64,000 nt of DNA from Tremella fuciformis. Taxonomy: Eukaryota > Basidiomycota > Tremellomycetes > Tremellales > Tremellaceae. The stretch lies in assembly GCA_032768795.1 (NCBI GenBank), contig CP136495.1, forward strand, positions 1,800,501-1,864,500, in the 5' to 3' direction. A program made the position numbers and the translations under genes. The notes under the pieces are model-generated. The model worked only from the letters and a program-made list of their open reading frames with translations, was not told where the DNA came from and made no database searches. This document shows, piece by piece, positions 60,055-64,000 of the stretch (its first letter is position 1; the number at the start of each line of letters is the position of its first letter).

Positions 60055-61242
60055 TCAAGCAGGTGAAGATCCGTCCAGCCAAGCCTCGAGCTTCACGGTA
60101 TATGGTCCGGTCTGCAACTCGGCGCTGTCCAAATGCTGGTGGATGACGGCCGAAGAAAGACTTGTCAATTGGTAAGAAGTTGCAGGCGGCTCCGCGAATC
60201 CATGAGAGGGGCTCGGTTCCTCAACCTTTACGGGGAAGTTGTCCAAGAGCTTCCCGCGGATTAACTGCAGCTTGCCATCCGGATCGCTCTTCAAATTTAT
60301 CCCGGTGATTGGGTCCTCCATATTGTCCCTCATAATGATCGTGCAACAGCCCTCCTGGTTCTCTGGGAGGGACTTCCAATCGCGATAGCACATCTCACTC
60401 ACCACACTTGCCAGAACCGGCGAGTAGGAAACCGCGACTGCATCACGGGAACCCTGTTCAAGGATCTCCCGGCACTGCGTCCAACGCTCGTTGGAGATCT
60501 CTTCAAAAGGGTCACTGTCATAAGAACGCAGGAACAGCCATATCGGAGCAGGAATACGCCTCGGAGGGGCTGTCGTTACCTCGTGCTCTTCTTGCTCTTC
60601 CTGCTTGATGGTCATGGGCAGTTGCCGCCCGGCCGGTGCAGCGCTCGTTTGGGTCCGGCGAAAAATATCGTCGTTTCGTCGGGTGCTGGCCTCCGACGAG
60701 GTCGCCTGCATGGCCAAGTTGGGCCAGGGATTGGCACTTTGAGTAGGAGCTTGCCAGAGCCCTGTGGACTGAAACTGAGGGGACTTGATGAGCGCGGCAT
60801 CGGTTTGACCTTCTGAAGGACTTGTTCTTGTCCCAAATTTGGAAGGCCGGTATTGGGTCATCTCACCCACCTGTATGCGTTCAACAGACAAGGCGGGAAC
60901 ATGCTGGGAATTAAGCAGGTGCACGAAGCTGCGAGTACGGTCATTCTCGCATTGTACAAGCTGGACTTTCATCTCTTGCAGGACGCTCAGGACCTGGTGC
61001 GCCGCGTCGACACTGCCTGATCCGGGCGGACCAACGAAATAATCGCGAGCGGCTGCCCACTTGTCTTGGGTGATCTCCAGGAGGTGAGAGCAGGCCCGCT
61101 TAGCTGGGTACATCCGTAACATCGCCACTGGAATAACTCCATACTTTTGGGTCCAAGGCATGCTAGAAGATTGTCCATCCACAGTTGGAGGCAAAGAATA
61201 GTCATTAAGACTCGGTACTGTCGAGGGACTCTCCTCCTTCAT
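60055..61242 (-). CDS. Family 2 copy 7 with two W..AR modules
   Basis: 395 aa from ATG 61242 (MKEESPSTVPSL), chosen by alignment with copy 6. An upstream in-frame ATG at 61386 would add a hydrophobic stretch (IVSLICLSSALYFVLVH). First module: MLRMYPAKRACSHLLEITQDKWAAARDYF. A linker follows, then the second module: IWLFLRSYDSDPFEEISNERWTQCREILEQ, later YRDWKSLPENQEGCCTIIM. SUMO consensus sites: IKQE, VKVE within VKVEEPSP (also fits the phospho-dependent KxExxSP form), and VKLE in the tail (YTVKLEAWLDG). No enzyme motif. The arrangement shows the module is a movable unit that has been duplicated inside one protein. Confidence 0.75.
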   Translation of the reverse strand: MKEESPSTVPSLNDYSLPPTVDGQSSSMPWTQKYGVIPVAMLRMYPAKRACSHLLEITQDKWAAARDYFVGPPGSGSVDAAHQVLSVLQEMKVQLVQCENDRTRSFVHLLNSQHVPALSVERIQVGEMTQYRPSKFGTRTSPSEGQTDAALIKSPQFQSTGLWQAPTQSANPWPNLAMQATSSEASTRRNDDIFRRTQTSAAPAGRQLPMTIKQEEQEEHEVTTAPPRRIPAPIWLFLRSYDSDPFEEISNERWTQCREILEQGSRDAVAVSYSPVLASVVSEMCYRDWKSLPENQEGCCTIIMRDNMEDPITGINLKSDPDGKLQLIRGKLLDNFPVKVEEPSPSHGFAEPPATSYQLTSLSSAVIHQHLDSAELQTGPYTVKLEAWLDGSSPA

Positions 61243-62172
61243 ACCGGCTGTTGCGGCGCGATGAGTGTGCACCAAGACGAAGTATAATGCTGACGAGAGG
61301 CAAATGAGGGATACTATACGAGTCGTGGCCTGAACACTGCGTTTGACTGTTGAAGACAGGAGCTTTACTGAGGTCTTCGTTTGCATGAATCCCCGACACG
61401 TCTGGCGTCTCTGAGAACAATGGTAAGACACGAAGAGGACCTGTAGGCCTGATGCCTCGTCTGAAAGCCAGTCGACAGGCGTCACAGGACAGTTGGGTTT
61501 TCCTGTACTTTGCTGCCGACCTAGGAGCCTCGCCCGCTGGGACCACTTGTCCTGGTCAAGCCATCACGGCAGTGGCGAGGTCTCCATACGTGAAAGCGGG
61601 GGAGTAAGGCGAGTATAGTCTCTTAGTACCACCGACAGCGTGCATGGCGAGCATTTAGCATACTGGGACCCAGACTGGCTTCTGGGCAGAGATACTCAAA
61701 TCACATGAAGTATCAGACCAATTGTCACAGGGAGTGGAATGCTTGTGGACCGCTTCGAAAGAGGTGATACTTCAATCGCACATGAGACTTACTGCATCCG
61801 CAAGCAAATCCGATGAGTCACTGAAGCCTGTATATCTCGAAGGCACAAAGATGCGTTTTCATACCGCATGGCAAGGGCGACACGAGGGCTATATACCGCT
61901 GGTGGCGAGGAGGAGATGTTATGGGCAATAGGAGTGTGTTCTGACGGTGGCCAAACGCCGTAAGTCCATCTCCTGTACAGACAGGTGAACGGTCAGATGG
62001 GTCTTGATGGGGGAATGGTGAACGAGAGTAGGACATCACTTTCCACAGAATGCCTGCTACTGTCATGAGTCGCGGTGGAATTCCAGAGGAGACAACTCAC
62101 GCAGCTCCGAGGACGTCTTCCATGCCTCGTGACGAGCCATTACGTTCGCTTGGGGCCAGAATGACATGCCTC
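61243..62172. other. Spacer between family 2 copies 7 and 8
   Basis: Besides the conserved trace at about 61405-61480 (RPTGPLRVLPLFSETPDVSG), no coding sequence is supported. Short plus- and minus-strand frames lack family motifs. Confidence 0.45.
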
Positions 62173-63099
62173 TTATTCATCATCTTCGATCCCTTCGATG
62201 AACCCTTGCGGCATTTGCAGGACTCGTTGCTGCGCAGCATAATAACTGCCAATAGTATTGAGAGGCTGCTGAGACGGACCAGGCTGGGTTTGATATGCGC
62301 TACCCCATCCAGATGGTATCTGAGAGGGCCCAGCAAGATTCTCGCCACCCTGGAGAGACCTGTTTGTGTCCAGTCGCTTTTGATAGGCGGCAGCCAGTCT
62401 GTTGACCGTATTGAAGATTCCTCGACGCGATACGGGCTGTGGATCTGGCTTACGTTCGCCACGTTGAAGACGAAGCTCCTCCTTGGCATTGGCCCAGTCC
62501 TGATCCGAAATTTCTCTTCGAGGATCGGTAGCGGTGTCCAACCACTCCTGCAGAAGCGATGGACGGGGACTTGATTGCGAGGTCGGTGTAGCTCTCGTGC
62601 TTGCCCGGATGTCCGAAGACGGATCAAGCTTCTGCCTGAGTGTTGCGAAAGAGGACCTGAGCTTGTCCGATTCGAGTCCGCCTTGCGGTGGTTTTCCCAA
62701 CACGAGCCATACTGAGTCCCACGACGCCATCTGCGCGTTTCCTATGACCCACTGAGAGATCAGTTCGCGCCAATCATCTACGCTATCATTTGGATGACCG
62801 TACTGGACTCTTTCCGCTAGCTCGACAGTTTTCTCATGCCAATCGATCAGCTTGCTCCATACAGCTCGCTGAGAGTCCGTTAAACTTTTCAATTCACGTG
62901 GAAACTTGAATGTTACCCTTCTTGAAGCCATGGTCCTCAATACTCTGTATGTCGTGATTTTCTCTACCTGGATGAAAAGATAGCCCTCGGATTGTTCATC
63001 TTCTAGGAGGGGTACTGTGTGAGACGGAAGACCTGCCCAATCATACCACGTAAGCCCACCTCCTTCCATCATCACGCAACTTTGTCCCAAGCTGTTCAT
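62173..63099 (-). CDS. Family 2 copy 8
   Basis: 308 aa, ATG 63099 (MNSLGQSCVMMEGG). N-terminal module: GLTWYDWAGLPSH, LLEDEQSEGYLFIQVEK, MASRRVTFKFPREL, SLTDSQRAVWSKLIDWHEK, WDSVWLVLGKPPQGG. Central Ser/Thr/Pro linker. C-terminal module: LLQEWLDTATDPRREISDQDWANAKEELRLQ. Then a Gln/Pro/Gly/Ser-rich tail ending GFIEGIEDDE, without the RIVEL motif. Closest to copy 2 in the N-terminal half. Together these establish the order module 1, linker, module 2. Function unknown. Confidence 0.72.
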   Translation of the reverse strand: MNSLGQSCVMMEGGGLTWYDWAGLPSHTVPLLEDEQSEGYLFIQVEKITTYRVLRTMASRRVTFKFPRELKSLTDSQRAVWSKLIDWHEKTVELAERVQYGHPNDSVDDWRELISQWVIGNAQMASWDSVWLVLGKPPQGGLESDKLRSSFATLRQKLDPSSDIRASTRATPTSQSSPRPSLLQEWLDTATDPRREISDQDWANAKEELRLQRGERKPDPQPVSRRGIFNTVNRLAAAYQKRLDTNRSLQGGENLAGPSQIPSGWGSAYQTQPGPSQQPLNTIGSYYAAQQRVLQMPQGFIEGIEDDE

Positions 63100-64000
63100 T
63101 CCGTGTCAGTCTGTTTGTCGCGATGAAGGTGGGTAAGTGGCGAAAAACCCAGTGTTTATCCAGCCTTTATGCAGTCAAGGCTCTCACAGCAAACCTGACC
63201 AATCGCTTTTCCTCCTGAAAGGAGCAAGTCGAGCTGCGAAGCTTGAGCATCCCAAAAGATCAATCAAAAGGAGACGATCGGGCTTAGTCAAGGCTATTGC
63301 GAATGGCTCACTGTTTTGGCCAATAGTATCACGAAGCCTGTTGAAGGTTGCAAAAATGGCAGATTGGCAATTGAGATTACTATTTCATCGGTAGAGCTTG
63401 TTGTCTCTCCCAGCAATGGCTGCTGCCGTCGAGGTCGCTCTGTATCAGATTCCAGCCCCAATCAGACTCGCCCAGGAGAGACGGTAGAGCGCGTCATCCG
63501 AGCATGGGATCCACCTCGTCCGCTGGTCCTCGTAAGTGATGCTTGGACCCAGACGGAGCAAGTGCAGTGGCGAGCAGTCAAAGCGACGGTTCGATCGTAC
63601 GCAGAGGACACGCTGATTGTGGTTGCCGATTCTCCGTCTCGTGGAACGGATCATTCATAAACACACCCAGCGTGAGTCGGTCCTCCCGTGGCAGCGATAA
63701 TAGCGACCCCGGCATACCGAGCGTGGCCTTCGTCTTGTAATAAGGATCGCAATCCTGGCTGCAGTCACTGGCAAGGGTTTCGCCCAGAGGGCTAGTTAAT
63801 ATGTGTGGCTATCCCGGCAGGCGCCGGAGTCGTGAGTGGGCGAAATCCTGCCCAGGACATTGTGAAGTCCAGCCCAGACATGTCGAAGCTTAGGGAAAGA
63901 CCTCGATGCTGGGCATCGCGTAGTCTTGTCAGCACTTTGAAGAAGATGAAGTGAGACCAAGCCCCACGGCACATAACGAATGGGTCTTCGGAAGGAATTC
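63100..64000. other. Right edge, no confident gene
   Basis: A plus-strand frame (63316-63660) is open for 114 codons and reads sensibly (ERVIRAWDPPRPLVLVSDAW, TEQVQWRAVKATV) but has no ATG. It could be an internal exon of a gene whose other exons I cannot join. Nothing on the minus strand is convincing. Confidence 0.4.

Noticed and set aside
61242..61386. N-terminal membrane anchor for family 2 copy 7
   Set aside because: The hydrophobic stretch is only present if ATG 61386 is used. Alignment with copy 6 supports the start at 61242. Kept as an alternative in the annotation.
63316..63660. 114-codon plus-strand frame at the right edge
   Set aside because: No ATG, no partner exon found and no family motif. 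Listed only as a possible exon.

Overview
The window is nuclear DNA from a basidiomycete-type fungus. The evidence is many short introns (mostly 38-56 nt, GTGAGT-like donors, a CTGAC/CTGAT branch box just before CAG), tightly packed genes on both strands, and a full set of eukaryotic housekeeping genes: Atg2, kinesin-1, separase, Sec24, Ctr9, Seh1, Rpb10, Skt5/Chs4, Esf2, threonyl-tRNA synthetase and class II aldolase. Class and species cannot be settled from the sequence alone.

Layout. 1-12 kb: ATG2 (minus, C-terminus cut by the window edge), a HIT-finger protein, a kinesin-1 heavy chain, an orphan gene, a ZIP zinc transporter and a tRNA-Ser(AGA) with a small intron. 12-22 kb: separase (minus), an AT-richer gap with three GC-rich hairpins, then RPB10 and a PAAF1/Rpn14-like WD40 gene converging. 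22.4-27.2 kb: a tandem array of lineage-specific genes (family 1: four open copies, one decayed copy, a terminal repeat). 27.4-47.5 kb: SKT5/CHS4, ESF2, THS1, CTR9, FBA1, SEH1, SEC24 and a Ser/Ala/Pro-rich orphan. 47.9-63.1 kb: a second and larger tandem array on the minus strand (family 2), with no known domain.

The most unusual part is family 2. Its proteins combine an N-terminal module (W..P.G then PH.DE then Y.F), low-complexity linkers, a module built around DP..EI....W..AR, and an 'RIVEL.ED' tail. Several carry SUMO-acceptor consensus sites. The array is evolving quickly: there is a segmental duplication of about 2.5 kb, one frameshifted copy, one copy with a stop just before its tail, and one copy interrupted by a 457-bp element with identical 108-bp terminal repeats and a perfect 5-bp target duplication. 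Removing the element restores a full-length open frame, and its edges carry GT...AG dinucleotides that could let it act as a new intron.

Other notable points: a WW domain at the N-terminus of Sec24 that appears only after splicing two introns; a weak upstream in-frame ATG followed by a strong one in THS1, suggesting dual mitochondrial/cytosolic targeting; an 8-nt exon in the P-loop region of the kinesin gene; and an unusually long FBA1 intron. Exon boundaries were worked out by eye from frame, splice signals and family conservation, so individual junctions may be off by a few bases.
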